A stretch of 64,000 nucleotides of DNA from Talpa occidentalis (GCF_014898055.3 NW_023601433.1:67404767-67468766); one strand, 5' to 3'; positions 1 through 14,436 are shown, counted from the stretch's first letter. The notes: generated from the sequence alone by a model not told the origin. Made by a program: numbers and translations.

Positions 1-498
1 TCAAATTTCAGAGTTTGAGTTGATCAAATCCTAGCCTCAGTGTCTTTTATTTTATTGTTGTTCCTGGCTTGCAGCCCTTCAGTGTCCATCTGAAAGGGAG
101 TGAGGGACTGAATAGTTCCCCCTTGGTATTAGTTCCCCTATGGAGTCACATCCCTCGTCTTTCAGTCCTCTGAATTTGTCAAAAATACCTTTCACCTGAA
201 ATAGACAAATGTCCTCTGGGCAGCAAGAGCTGTGTTCCCTGGACTCATCCTTTTCTGAGTTTGAGCCCATAATTCTTCATGATCATATCAGTTCTTTGAT
301 ACCCTCAGAGATATTTTAAAAATTAAAAAAAATTAACACTTAATATTTGTTGTTAAGATATGTTAAGTGAAAATAGTAAACTAATGAATATTAGTAATAC
401 TTGTTTAAAAAATGAGCATTATAAAAGTAAATTTATTGTGCTTCTTAGTAGTAGTTTTGATTTGAATTATAAATCTGCTCTTAAAAGAACTGTCAGTG

Positions 499-759
499 GG
501 GGCCTTCCTGGTGGCGCAGGGGGTTAAGCACTGCACTATGAAGCAGTTCACAGCCTCTGCAGCACGAGTTCGATCCCCAGCCTGCCAGGGAGAAAACCAC
601 ATGGCGAGGCAGACCTCTCCTGCCTCGCCTGCTGCTCCCCTCAGCAGAGTACTTCAGTCTATCTGCCTGCTCTGCACCCCACTCTGTCTCTGGTGACTCC
701 TGCACCCCAAGCCTGTACCCCAGCTCTTGTGTGCATAAATAAATTAATCTTTTTTTAAA
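499..759 (+). mobile_element. SINE, old (O) type
   Basis: tRNA-like head with A box 'tggcgcagggggttaagca' and B box 'agttcgatccc', body with 'cagcagagtacttcagt', tail 'ataaataaat...tcttt' plus A-run. TSD aaaagaactgtcagtg (483-498) versus aaaagaagtgtcagtg (760-775). Confidence 0.95.
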
Positions 760-1025
760 AAAAGAAGTGTCAGTGCTAGAATTTCAATTAAAATTTTTTT
801 CTCTTTGTATATGTTACATGCATAATAACTGGAGAAATGCTTGAGAAAGGTTTAACAGGAGTGGTTTGACTGTTCTCATGTACTCTAAGTAATTGTTAAT
901 AATTGTTAGTATTTCATTGTGTACTTGCTTAAGTAGGCATTTAAGGGATCAATTTAGAATGTTATGATTTTATTTTTGAAAAAGTTTTATTAAAACTGGA
1001 AAATGACAATTTATTTTATTTTTAG

Positions 1026-1135
1026 GTTGGGCTCATGTGGTTTGTGCCCTGTATATTCCAGAGGTACAGTTTGCCAATGTTTCTACAATGGAACCAATTG
1101 TTTTACAGTCTGTTCCACATGATCGTTATAATAAG
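1026..1135 (+). CDS. MLLT10: MLLT10 (AF10) internal coding exon: end of zinc knuckle and linker to PHD2
   Basis: This 110-bp exon follows a T-rich acceptor ending in 'tttttag' and is followed by the donor 'gtaaaa'. With a leading G from the previous exon, out of window, it reads GWAHVVCALYIPEVQF and continues to HDRYNK, ending in phase 0. This is the conserved PHD-zinc knuckle-PHD (PZP) module of the AF10/AF17 family. The His and Cys of WAHVVC are zinc ligands of the knuckle. The residues match AF10 as I recall it, at about residues 99-135. AF10 is a nuclear cofactor of the H3K79 methyltransferase DOT1L, and its PZP module reads unmodified H3K27. The paralogue MLLT6 (AF17) is similar here, but the downstream exons fit AF10 better. 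Confidence 0.95.
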
Positions 1136-1692
1136 GTAAAATGGATATTTTATTACTGTTTGCATGTAAGTCTTTTGCTTTAAAAATGGGAAGTATAAAG
1201 GAATTTTTAGTTTTGTTTTATTGTAGACTTTCATTATAAACTTTAAATTACAAGATCCATATCAGATTTCAGAGGATTTGAAAATATGATAATTATTGTG
1301 TTAAACTAGATTTATTTATTAAAATATGTTATTAAGGTTACAGGAGTACAAAACAAGCAAACAAAACTTTCTACTTTTTATACTAACTTTGGTATTAATT
1401 ATTCAAACATTTGCAGCATGTATTAATCCTTTTAGATTTGTCTTTTAAGAATTACTGACCTCAATCAAAATCAACAAACAACTATGAACCAGAGACACAC
1501 TTGGGGCGGGGGGGAGGGGGTAGGTATTGGGGTCAAAATCAGGGGTTTGCAATTGTATGGGGAATATAAAAATAAAAAAATTACTGACCTTTTTTATTAT
1601 TTCAAATACCAAAGTGACACTTAATTTGAATCAATGTTTTAACATTCATTATGATATCACACATCCTTTCTTTAAAAATAATCCTGTTACAG

Positions 1693-1805
1693 GGCCTCCC
1701 CTGGTGGCGCGGCGGTTGAGCGCTGGGCTTCAAGGCTGCCTGCAGCCTCTGCAGCGCCAGTTCATTCCCCGGCCACCAGCGAGGGTCCCACCAAAAAAAA
1801 AAAAA
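1693..1805 (+). mobile_element. Head-only SINE with direct poly(A)
   Basis: Only the tRNA-related head is present (A box in 'tggcgcggcggttgagcg', degenerate B box 'agttcattccc'). It stops at 'gagggtcccacc' and is joined straight to 15 A. The body and AATAAA/TCTTT tail are absent. TSD aatcctgttacag (1680-1692) versus aattctgttacag (1806-1818). Intermediate-type head. Confidence 0.9.
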
Positions 1806-2765
1806 AATTCTGTTACAGTGTGTTATTTGCTCTACCCTCCCAATTTACTTTCTACCTCTGAGATAGGATTTTTGTTTTTGACATTGTTAAGAAAAAAAAG
1901 TAATGTTTACTCTCCTCCTTTTTTCTGTGATTTAGCACATATATGTATTATTATTTTTATTTACTTTTACATGTTAGATAATTCATCCATTACTGTTTAA
2001 ATACAGTGTATCTTTAAATACAGTGTTGTCATTTAATTGACGGTACCTGTTCAATCTGTGAGTGAAAAATGTCATATTGCAGCCAATTCTAAGGTTTCAA
2101 CTATTTCTGTATATAGCAGTTTATTATGTAAATTAATATTTATTTAAAGATTGGGAAATACCAAATAAATATAGAAAACTGCCAGCAACTATCATAAATC
2201 TTTCCATTCAGATCCTTCTAGATGCTTTTTATGCATTTTTAAGGATAGTATAAAATATTGGTTTATATCGCTTATATTGTTTGGTCTGTTTTTAAAACTT
2301 ACCTTGCATACTTTTTTGGGTCAGCAAATTATATTTTTGAAATTGTTTTGAGTGAGTATGTAGCATGAATACAGAATACCATTAGTCCCGATAATTTTTA
2401 ATCCAAGGATTCCTTTATTGTTGAAGAACCTCCTTGAGGTTCAGGCCATGTACATATTAATAGAATCTTTTTGTAAGTCAGTATGAACATTTTGGAAGCT
2501 TCAAAAATACATTTTATGAAATTGCCCTTCCAGGATGTGTTTTCTGATTTATGCTATGATAATGATACATGAGATTGCTTATAGTCTTCTATCCTATTAA
2601 GTGCTCTGTGTAGTACCGTTAAAACAATCTTTGCTATTCTTCTTAGTGAAAAATAATTATAGTGTTAGAATTTTTCTTTTTTTAGGTATTGGTAAAGTCA
2701 ACTATGTAAAAAAATTTTAAGGTTATTTATGTTTATTAATTGACATTAAAGAGCTCTTCATTTTA

Positions 2766-3043
2766 TTTAATTTTTTAATAAGATTTGTTTATTTGTGCAT
2801 ACAAGAGCTGGGGGTAGAGGCCAGAGATGCAGGGGAGTGAGAGGATTCACCAGAGACAGAGTGGGGAACAGAACAGGCAGACTGACTGAAACACACTGCT
2901 GAGGGGAGCAGCAGGTGAGACAAGAGAGGTCTGCTGTGCCATGTGGGTTTCTCCCTGGCTGGGTGGAGATCGAACGTGTGCTGCAGAGGCTGTGGATTGC
3001 TTCATAGTGTAGTGCTTAGCCTCTTGTGCTACCAGGGGGGCTC
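2766..3043 (-). mobile_element. SINE, old (O) type
   Basis: Full-length antisense copy. TSD aagagctcttcatttta (2749-2765) versus aagaactcttcatttta (3044-3060). Confidence 0.94.
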
Positions 3044-3164
3044 AAGAACTCTTCATTTTAGTACTTCATTTTAGATATTTTTATGTCTTCTTGTAAAGTG
3101 TTTTTATATTACAGACATGCCTTTGCCCATATTTATAATTTTTAAATATTTATTTTACTTATTT

Positions 3165-4610
<1,446 letters not shown>

Positions 4611-4869
4611 ACCACCATTTGTTTTTTAACTTTAATTTTGTCTTCATTGTTTTTATTGTTGCTATTCTAGCTTGTTAGTTTTTTTCTAGTACAGAAGTAC
4701 TAGAAATTTTTTATGTAATTTAGATATTATGCTTACTGTTTTTGCCTTTGATGCCCATGCAAAATATATCTTTCACTACCCCAGGGTACTTTCAAAATTT
4801 ATTTTTAAAAATAATTGTTTTTCCTTTCAAGTTTGAAATAATTTCAAACTTAGGTAAAGGCTGCTTTTA

Positions 4870-5883
4870 TTTATTTATTTATTTATTATTTTTTTTTTCT
4901 TTTTATTTCTTTTTATTTTTTTAAAGATTTTTTAAAAATAAATTTTATTTTTATATTCCCCATACAATTGCAACCCCCTTATTTTGACCCCAATCCCTCC
5001 CCTCCCCGCCCCCACCCCCCATAGAGTGTCTCTGGTTCATAGTTTTTTGTTGATATTGATTTTTATTTTCTTATAGTTATTCATTTTCCTGGTCCCTTAT
5101 TTAAGTTTTCTAGATTCCTGCTATGAGTGAGACCATCCGGTATTTTTCTTTTTCTTTCTGGCTTATTTCGCTGAGCATGATCCCTTCCAGTGCCATCCAT
5201 GTTGCTGCAAATTGCATGTGTTTATCTTTTTTGAATGCTGAGTAATATTCCGTGGTGTATATGTATTACATCTTCTTGATGCAGTCATCTATTTTTGGGC
5301 ATTTGGGCTGTTTCCAAAGCTTAGCTGTTGTAAACAGTGCTGCTATAAACATAGGGGTGCAGGTGCTCTTTGGAATTGATGTTTCTGTGTCCTTTGGGTA
5401 AATACCTAGGAGTGGAATTGCTGGATCATATGGAAGCTCTATGTTTAGTAGGTCCAGAAATCTCCACACAGCTCTCCATAGTGGTTGGACCAGTTTGCAC
5501 TCCTACCAACAGTGCAGAAGAGTTCCTTTTTCTCCACAACCTTGCCAACATTTGTTGTTGCTAATTTTTTTAATATGTGCCATTCTCACTGGTGTAAGAT
5601 GGTATCTCATGGTAGTTTTGATTTGCATTTCCCTGATTACAAGTGATGTTGAACATTTTTTCATATACCTGTTGGCCATTTGCATTTCCTCTTCAGAGAA
5701 TTTTCTTTTTAGCTCTTCTGCCCATTTTTTGACTGGATTATTTTCTTTGTTGTTGAGTCTCATCAGCTCTTTGCAGATTTTTGTGATCAGTCCTTTATCA
5801 TTAGTGTTGTGTGCAAAAATGTTCTCCCAGTCGATGGGGTTTCTCTTTGTTTTTGTTATTGTCTCTTTTGCTATGCAGAAGCT
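4870..5883 (-). mobile_element. Young LINE-1, 5'-truncated (about 1.0 kb)
   Basis: Minus-strand L1 3' end: T-rich tail at 4870-4925, a 3' UTR with a C-run (about 4990-5020 on +), then the ORF2 C-terminus. Readable pieces are [21 protein letters not shown] and [20 protein letters not shown]. The frame is broken in places (for example a stop where a Trp codon is expected after IDDCIKKM). A 15-bp duplication, taaaggctgctttta, brackets it at 4855-4869 and 5884-5898. It is nearly identical to the L1 at 12518-13573, so both come from the same recently active subfamily. Confidence 0.93.
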
Positions 5884-6703
5884 TAAAGGCTGCTTTTAAT
5901 AGTACAAAGAGCTCTTCCTCTCCTCCATTGTATTAGGATAATACTGACACTTCAGAGTGTATTTCTATATAGTTACTGTAAAGCATTACTTTTTCTTGTA
6001 TGACCAGATTATAACTAACACAATCAGAACATACACATTTATGCATTATTACTGTCTAATACACAAACTTCATTCATTATTTCTTTCATTTTTGTTCCTG
6101 TTTCTCCAATTTTCCTCATAATGTTGTCTATAAAAAGATCACATTGCAGAGACTCTTCAGTCTCTTTTACCTCAAGTATTACCGGTATCCTTGACTTTTG
6201 TAGCTTTGATGCTTCTGAAGATTACAGGCTAGTTATTTTGAAGGATGGCCACATATTTGGATTTTTTTTTTTTTTTTTATATTTCTTCATGATTAAGATT
6301 ATGGTTTTGGTGAGGAATGTCACAGAAGTGATGCTGTGTTGTTCTCCTTGCATCCTATCCGGTGTTATGTGATTTTAGTTTTCCCATTACTGGTGGTACC
6401 TTGATCACTTGGTTAAGGTGGTGTCTGCAAGGTTTTTTCACTGTAAGTTAATCTTTTTTCCTGTTTATAATCAATAAGCATTTTGTGGGGATGTACTTTA
6501 TTTGTAAATATTTGTTCCTTGTGCTTTTTCACTCACTACTTCAGCATCCATTGATGTTTCTTGGTTTTATTAATTACTATAATGTGGCAATTGGTGGTTT
6601 TCTGATTCTTTTCCTTTATTTTAAATTTGGCATTCTGCTGTAAGGAAAAACTAACTCAACTCCTCAATTAACTACATTAGCATGGCTATGTGTTTTGCTA
6701 TTT

Positions 6704-6984
6704 AATTAATTTTTAAAGATTTTTATTTAAGCACACAAAAACTGGGGTGTAGGCCAGAGGCGCAGAGGGGAGTGAGAGGATCCATCAGAGACAGAGTGGG
6801 GAGCAGAACAGACGAATCTACTGAAATACACTGCTCAGGGGAGCAGAAGGCGAGACAAGAAGTCTGTTGCCACCATGTGGGTTAGCTCCCTGGCTGGGTA
6901 TTGAACTCATGTGGAGATTGAATTCATCCTGCAGTGGCTGGCTATAGCACTGAGACTTTAACCCCTGCGACACCAGAGAGACCA
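6704..6984 (-). mobile_element. SINE, old (O) type
   Basis: Antisense copy inserted in an ancient LINE. Internal duplication of the 'attgaactcatg/attgaattcat' piece near 6900-6930. Short TSD tgctattt (6696-6703, 6985-6992). Confidence 0.88.
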
Positions 6985-7186
6985 TGCTATTTCATTTTGA
7001 ATAAAATGGGTCACTCATTCTTCATTACTATCATTAATTTTGATACTCTGTATTGTCTCATATTTGGCTAGCGGACAGCTTCAAACTGCTTCTGTGTCTT
7101 CTGAAATGTTTCTATTATTCTGGGAGATTTCTTTACTTCTAGGTTTATTGTACCCCTGGAGTCACCACCGTTCTCCAAAGAGTCTT

Positions 7187-7787
<601 letters not shown>

Positions 7788-7838
7788 TTAAGTGAGATTG
7801 ATATTTAGAAACCAAGGTGAACAGTGTGTGCTTATTTT

Positions 7839-8168
7839 TTTTTTTAAAGCTTTTTTTTTTTTAATAGAGGCATGTTTTATTTATTTGTTTGTTTGTTTGT
7901 TTGTTTGTTTTGTTTATACAAGCACTGGGTACAGTCAGAAGCGCGGGAGGGTGAGAGAATTCACCAGAGCCAGAGCAGGGAGCAGAGCAGGCAGAAAGAC
8001 CGAAGTACACTGCTGAGGGGAGCAGCAGGCGGCAGGAGAGGTCTGCGCGCCATGTGGGACCCTCCTCAGGTGGCCGGGGAGCAGCCGGGGATCGAACTGG
8101 TGCCGCAGAGGCCGCGGGCAGCTTCGCAACCCAGCGCTCAACCGCTGTGCCACTGGGAAGGCCCATGT
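7839..8168 (-). mobile_element. SINE, young (Y) type with replaced tail
   Basis: Y body ('cagaagcgcgggagggtgag') with the 'taatagaggcatg' tail and a TTTG microsatellite (7876-7912). TSD gtgtgtgcttatttt (7824-7838, 8169-8183); a few bases, 8165-8168, are extra. Confidence 0.93.
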
Positions 8169-8350
8169 GTGTGTGCTTATTTTTAATGGGCTATTGCTAC
8201 ACCCTGTTCTGTCAGTGTGGATAGCTAGGAAATACATGCATTCGTATAGATACAAAGATATGCAAACATTCACACCATTTTTTCCTATACTTATCTTTAT
8301 ATATTGAAGATTGAAGTTGTAATGATATTTCTGATTGTGTGTGTGTGATG

Positions 8351-8440
8351 TATATGTGTGTGTGTATATCTATATGTAGTTCTGTGTATATACAATATAT
8401 GTGTGTGTGTATATCTATATGTAGTTCTGTGTATATACAC
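8351..8440. repeat. Two-copy 45-bp tandem repeat in a TG/TA-rich tract
   Basis: Unit 'tatatgtgtgtgtgtatatc...gtatataca' at 8351-8395 and again at 8396-8440, nearly identical. TG/TA-rich flanks at 8335-8470. Confidence 0.9.
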
Positions 8441-9193
8441 AGAAATATATATCTATATGTATTTCTTTATTTATCTGTCTATATAAAGAAAACCATACTC
8501 ATTAATTTCCCCAAATCTAATCTAGCAATAGCGGATACATTTTGATTCATTTCTTTTCATATTTATGACTCATGCCAAACATATTTATGACAATGGAAGA
8601 AACCTGACTTCCATTATCCTCTATGTATTTACTTACTTGATCAATTGCTCTTGTATTAACAAGCCTTCTTTTGTTGTTATCCTAATCTCTTTCAGACCTC
8701 ATACCTTGTTCTGGGTTGCTGCTTCTTCCTTACCTGACTGCCCTTTGTGTCATTTTTGGGATTTGATACTCAGCCTCATTCCAGTACCACTTTCTCTCCC
8801 TCTCCCCAGGTTTATATCCTCACATTGCTCAATTTCTGATATTTTACTGTGACACCACTTCTCCCCACCTGCCCCCTCAACACCTTTATGGTGCTAACCA
8901 ATCTTACTTGGGACTATAATTACATTGGGATGGGGGTGGGGGGAAGGCTCCTTCCTCTGCAGCATGCTTGGCTTTGCCTCATGGCTTTAAGAGTATTCAA
9001 GGAAGAGTAAGGAAGGTAGAAAGAAGGATGAATTATTTAGAAATAGATCTTTTTATCTATTTAGAGTTGACTGTAGAATATAATGAGGTGTGTTAACTTT
9101 CCCCTTCCTACATGGTGAATCAACTTTTTCAGTTTATTTTTGAATAATCTATTTTTTTTGTACAGTTATTTAAAATACCATGAGTCATTATTA

Positions 9194-9494
9194 TTATTTT
9201 TTTAATAGAGGCATGCTTTATTTATTTATTTGTTTGTTTTTGTTTATACATGCACTGGGTACAGTCAGAAGCGTGGGAGGGTGAGAGAATTCACCAGAGC
9301 CAGAGCGGGGGGCAGAGCAGGCAGAAGGACGGAAGTACACTGCTGAGGGGAGCAGCGGGTGGCAGGAGAGGTGTGCATGCCATGTGGGACCCTCCTCCAG
9401 TGGCCGGGGAGCAGCTGGGGATCGAACCGGCGTCGTGGAGGCCACGGGCAGCTTTGCAACCCAGCGCTCAACCGCTGCACCACCGGGGAGGCCC
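9194..9494 (-). mobile_element. SINE, young (Y) type with replaced tail
   Basis: 'taatagaggcatg' tail and full Y body. Perfect 16-bp TSD ccatgagtcattatta (9178-9193, 9495-9510). Confidence 0.96.
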
Positions 9495-10588
9495 CCATGA
9501 GTCATTATTAAAGTCTTGGGTATTCTTGATTTTTTTTCTGTCCTGTGCCATTTTAAATTATTATGGATTTTGTACATTTTATCAGTACATGGTAGAACAT
9601 ACTGTGTCTTTTATTTCTTTCTGGGTGAATATTAGGACTAACAAAACAGGTTTTGATATATAGTGGCATTGCAATGAAATATTTTGTGGAGGAAGAATTG
9701 ATTTAGTTTTAAATATCAATTTCAGTTTCAACATGGTATATTTCTTCATCAAGTTTAATTTTTCCCTCCTTTTGTCAGTTCATTCCCTCTGTAGTTTTCC
9801 ATAGATGTGGTTATTATATGTGTCTCAAGGATTTTTAAGTTGTTGATTTGTTTTTTAAAGCTAACCTTAAACTTAAGATTCTGTTTATGAATATTCACTA
9901 TGTCTATTTGGGGGCATGTATTGAATAATTCTGAAAGGAGAGAAGCAATTGAATAATGGATTGTTGGGTTTTAGAAAACAGAAATTTTGATTGAATGGTA
10001 GTAAAGGATAATTTGGAGAGCAGATATTAAGGTTTTGAGTTCTAACTATGGACCTATTTAGTATCAAGCACTGTGCTAGACATTAGAAATTCAAAGATGC
10101 ATAAACAATGGGGTTTTCTTCCATGTGACACTCTCAGAAGGTTTGTCAAGTAAATGATTATAGTGTTCTATGTAAAGAAAAATAATATATGAAGAAGTGT
10201 CATGGAACATAATAAAGAAATGATGTAAGGAATTGAATAAAGCATGTAAGGAGATGATTAGGACTTTGTAAAATAATAGGAATTTGATCTATGGCTAAAA
10301 GGATCAAATAATAATTCCAGGCTGAGAAAGTAACATAAACTATGTTAGTAGGTGGGAAAGGGGAGATTATAGGCAGTTCATAGAATAACAAATAATACCG
10401 TGAGTGATGGGAAGGGAAATTTCCTAGGTTAACTGTATAGCATGTCTAAATAGCAGAAAATTCACTGTTTTCCTTTTCCCTCCCCAACACTCCCCCTTCC
10501 CACCACTATCTCTCATACCCCTTTGGCACTTTCCTCTCTGCCTCCATCTCAGAAACCTCACTTCTTTTATTAGTGTCTGCTGATTTTT

Positions 10589-10864
10589 TTTTTTTTTTTA
10601 AGATTGTATTTATTTTTGTGTAGAAGAAATAGGGTGCGGGGCAGAGGTATGGGAGGGTGGAAGGGGGCTGTGAGAGGATTCACCAGAGACAGAGTGGGAG
10701 CAGAATGGGCAGATGTACTGAAATACACTGCTGAGGGGAGACAGGAGAGGTCTGCTGTGCCATATGGGTTAGCTCCCTGATCTGGGATCCAATTCAAGCT
10801 GTTAGTGTGTCTTCAGGGTGCCTTTGAGTTGTGAGACTTAACCCCTAGGCTATCAGGGAGACCT
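10589..10864 (-). mobile_element. SINE, old (O) type
   Basis: Diverged copy. TSD gtgtctgctgattttt (10573-10588) versus gtgtctcctgattttt (10865-10880). Confidence 0.92.
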
Positions 10865-11543
10865 GTGTCTCCTGATTTTTATAGATATTTTTCTTTGTTG
10901 TATTGTCTGCTTTGTAAATGTACAATATTGTCTTTGTCATTTTACTAACATATGTAATTTTTCCAGCTATATCCATTATATTGTAAATTGGCAGTATTTT
11001 GTTTTTCCTTATGCCTCAATAGTATTCCACTGTTTGGCACTCAGGTTGTTTTCATGTCTTACCTATTGTAAACAATGCCACAGTAAACATTATTGAGCAT
11101 ATACTTTTTTGAGTTGGTGGTTTCATGTTTGCTGGATAGATGCCCCAGAGTAGGACTGCTCATCGTGTGGTATTTCTATTTCTGGTTTGTAAAGGCAAAT
11201 CCAGATTGTTTTCCAAATTGATTCTAGCAGTTTAAATTTTCACCAAGAGTGTAATTGGGTTCGTCTTTCTCCACATCCTCTCTAGCACTACTTCTTGGAG
11301 GTCTTTTTTAATAGGTGCCATTCTCATGGGTGTGAGATGATAACTTATGTGTTTTGACCTGCATCTCCTTTACTAAAAGTGATGGTGGACATTTTTCAAA
11401 GTATCTGTTGGTTCTCAGGATATCTTCTTTGGTCCGTTGTCTGTTCAGCTGCTGCCCATTTATTAATTGTCTTTGGATTTTTATTGTTGACTAAGTTTTT
11501 TTTTTATACTTGGATATTATTGCCTCGTAGTAGTATTTCTTTT

Positions 11544-11824
11544 CTTTTTTTTTTAAGATTTATTTTTATTTATTTATGCAAGCACTGGGTACAGTCAGAA
11601 GCGCGGGAGGGTGAGAGAATTCACCAGAGCCAGAGCGGGGGGCAGAGCAGGCAGAAGGACCGAAGTACACTGCTGAGGGGAGCAGCGGGAAGCAGGAGAG
11701 GTCTGCGTGCCATGTGGGACCCTCCTCCGGTGTCCGGGGAGCAGCCGGGGATTGAACTGGCGGTGCAGAGGCTGCAGGCAGCTTCGCAACCCAGGGCTCA
11801 ACTGCTGCGCCACCGGGGAGGCCC
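11544..11824 (-). mobile_element. SINE, young (Y) type, inside old L1
   Basis: Y body with T-rich 'aagatttatt' tail. Short TSD tttctttt (11536-11543, 11825-11832). The old L1 reads on across it. Confidence 0.93.
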
Positions 11825-12002
11825 TTTCTTTTTAAATCTAGTACTCTTTTGCTATGTAACAACTTTTCAATTTTGAGGTAATTTCAATTATCTTTACCAA
11901 AAACATCTTTATCATACATGTCCTGAAATGTGTTGCCAATGTTTTCTTCTATGTATCTTATTGTTGAAAGTTTTATATCTAATTCTTTAACCCATTTAGA
12001 CT

Positions 12003-12279
12003 TTTTTTTTTTTTTAAAGATTTATTTATTTATACAAGCACTGGGTACAGTCAGAAGCGCGGGAGGGTGAGAGAATTCACCAGAGCCAGAGCAGGGAGCA
12101 GAACAGGCAGACTGATGAAGTACACTGCTGAGGAGAGCAGCGGGCGGCAGGAGAAGTCTGCGCACCATGTGGGACCCTCCTCCGGAGGCTGGAGAGCAGC
12201 TGGGGATCGAACCGGCGCGGCAGAGGCTGCGGGCAGCTTCGCAACCCAGTGCTCAACCGCTGCGCCACCGGGGAGGCCC
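12003..12279 (-). mobile_element. SINE, young-like (Y), inside old L1
   Basis: Perfect TSD aacccatttagact (11989-12002, 12280-12293) in L1 sequence. Diagnostic 'gcagactgatgaagtacac' differs from other Y copies and is closer to O/I. Confidence 0.95.
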
Positions 12280-13573
12280 AACCCATTTAGACTATCTTGT
12301 ATTTGCAGTGAGAGAGTAATCCAACTTCAGTCTTTTACATGTGGCCATCCAGTTTTCCCACCACCATTGGTTAAAGAGACTCTCCTTTTTCCATTGCATG
12401 GTTGTGTCTCCTTTATTGTGAATTAAGTATTGGTATATATATGGATATATTTCGAGGCTTTCAATTTCCGTTCCATTGATCCATGTGTCTATTTTTATGC
12501 AACTATAATATTGTTTTTTTTTAAATTTTATTTTTATATTCCCCATACAATTGCAACCCCCTTATTTTGGCCCCAATCCCTCCTTTCCCCACCCCCCCAC
12601 TCCCCATAGAGTGTCTCTGGTTCATAGTTGTTTGTTGATATTGATTTTTACTTTCTTATAGTTATTCTTTTTCCTGGTCCCTTATTTAAGTTTTCTAGAT
12701 TCCTGCCATGAGTGAGACCATCCAGTATTTTTCTTTTTTTTTCTGGCTTATTTCGCTGAGCATGATCCCTTCCAGTGCCATCCATGTTGCTGCAAATTGC
12801 ATGTGTTTATCTTTTTTGAATGCTGAGTAATATTCCATGGTATATATGTACCACATCTTCTTGATCCAGTCATCTATTTTTGGGCATTTGGGTTGTTTCC
12901 AAAGCTTAGCTATTGTAAATAGTGCTGCTATAAACATAGGGGTGCAGGTTCTCTTTGGAATTGATGTTTCTGTGTCCTTTGGGTAAATACCTAGGAGTGG
13001 AATTGCTGGATCATATGGAAGCTCTATGTTTAGTAGGTCCAGAAATCTCCACACAGCTCTCCATAGTGATTGGACCAGTTTGCACTCCCACCAACAGTGC
13101 AGAAGAGTTCCTTTTTCTCCACAACCTCGCCAACATTTGTTGTTGCTAATTTTTTTAATATGTGCCATTCTCACTGGTGTAAGATGGTATCTCATGGTAG
13201 TTTTGATTTGCATTTCCCTGATTATAAGTGATGTTGAACATTTTTTCATATGCCTGTTGGCCATTTGCATTTCCTCTTCAGAGAATTTTCTTTTTAGCTC
13301 TTCTGCCCATTTTTTGACTGGATTATTTTCTTTGTTGTTGAGTCTCATCAGCTCTTTGCAGATTTTTGTCATCAGTCCTTTATCATTAGTGTTGTGTGCA
13401 AAAATGTTCTCCCAGTCGGTGGGGTTTCTCTCTGTTTTTGTTATTGTCTCTTTTGCTGTGCAGAAGCTCTTTAATTTGATGTAGTCCCAGCTGTTTATCT
13501 TTGCCTTCACTATCACCGCTTTGGGTGATGTGTCTGTAAAGATGTCTTTGATGTGCATATCACGTAGTGTTTC

Positions 13574-14042
13574 TGTTATAGAGCAACCCCGATATTAAAC
13601 GGGTTCCTGGCTGTGGGTCCTCACCCGCGCGCTTTAAAGGGACTTATGAATACTCTACTACAGACACACACAAAAGGGTTAATAAAAGGTTTATTTACAA
13701 GAGAAAAGGAAATAAGGAAAATGTACAACTCAGGGAGAAAATAGGGAAATAAAGTCTTTAATGCGTCCTACCCGATCCGACGACCTGGAAACCCAAAGTC
13801 ACTCTCAGAGCTGGCCGGACGCTGCGAGCTGGCAGAGAGCCAAAAATGGGGATCCCCAAAGCCCATGTGTCTGCCTTTTATATCCACCTGGCTGCTTAAC
13901 CCCACCCTCAGGTCCCAGCCACCTTCCCTTTGGTGGTGATGGGATTTGGAGTTCCCATTGTCTTTGGCTTTGACCTGGGGTGGGGGTGGAGTCCACAAAG
14001 CCTGTATGGAATTAGCTTTGGGACATCCTTTTCCCCCTAACA
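13574..14042 (-). mobile_element. Solo LTR of an endogenous retrovirus, class I-like
   Basis: A 469-bp element with TGTTA...TAACA ends inserted inside the young L1. It is flanked by the 4-bp duplication tttc (13570-13573, 14043-14046), and removing it restores the L1 reading. On the minus strand it has a TATA box (complement of tttttatat-type motif at about 13876-13884) and an AATAAA (complement at 13690-13695). This implies U3 about 13850-14042, R about 13670-13850 and U5 about 13574-13670. The 4-bp duplication suits a gammaretrovirus-type ERV. No gag, pol or env is present, so this is the product of LTR-LTR recombination. It is GC-richer than its surroundings. I cannot name the family. Confidence 0.87.
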
Positions 14043-14116
14043 TTTCGCCTATGTTTCATTCTATGTATTTTATGGTTTCAGGTCTTATGTCTAGTTCTTT
14101 AATCCATTTTGAGTTG

Positions 14117-14436
14117 TTTTTTTTTTTTTTAATAATTTTTTTTATAGAGGCATGTTTTATTTATTTGTTTGTTTGTTTCTTTTGTTTATACATGCACTGG
14201 GTACAGTCAGAAGCGCGGGAGGGTGAGAGAATTCACCAGAGCCAGAGCGGGGAGCAGAGCAGGCAGAAGGACCGAAGCACACTGCTGAGGGGAGCAGCGG
14301 GCGGCAGGAAAGGCCTGCGCGCCATGTGGGACCCTCCTCCAGTGGCCGGAGAGCAGCCGGGGATCAAACCGGCGCTGCGGAGGCCGCGGGCAGCTTTGCA
14401 ACCCAGCACTCAACCACTGCGCCACTGGGGAGACCC
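14117..14436 (-). mobile_element. SINE, young (Y) type with replaced tail, inside young L1
   Basis: 'tatagaggcatg' tail and Y body. TSD ttgagttg (14109-14116, 14437-14444). It interrupts the young L1, so it is younger still. Confidence 0.94.

Larger units (their letters stand above)
10890..12507 (-). mobile_element. Older LINE-1, 3' part, interrupted by two SINEs
   Basis: Diverged minus-strand L1 3' region carrying typical reversed ORF2/3' signatures (tattgtaaacaatgc, ggtgccattctcatgggtgtgag). It is continuous across SINEs at 11544-11824 and 12003-12279. No open frames survive. Its next part resumes at 16254, after the young L1 that landed in it. Sequence at 10450-10572 may be its 3' end, split off by the SINE at 10589. 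Confidence 0.85.

Noticed and set aside
1..300. 63-codon minus frame at 79-270 as an exon
   Set aside because: No splice signals that fit and no known domain; probably old repeat.
5441..5899. 152-codon plus frame, also at 13026-13484
   Set aside because: Antisense shadow of L1 ORF2, repeated at both L1 copies.
12695..13558. 287-codon minus frame
   Set aside because: It is the L1 ORF2 C-terminus ([16 protein letters not shown] type), not a host gene.
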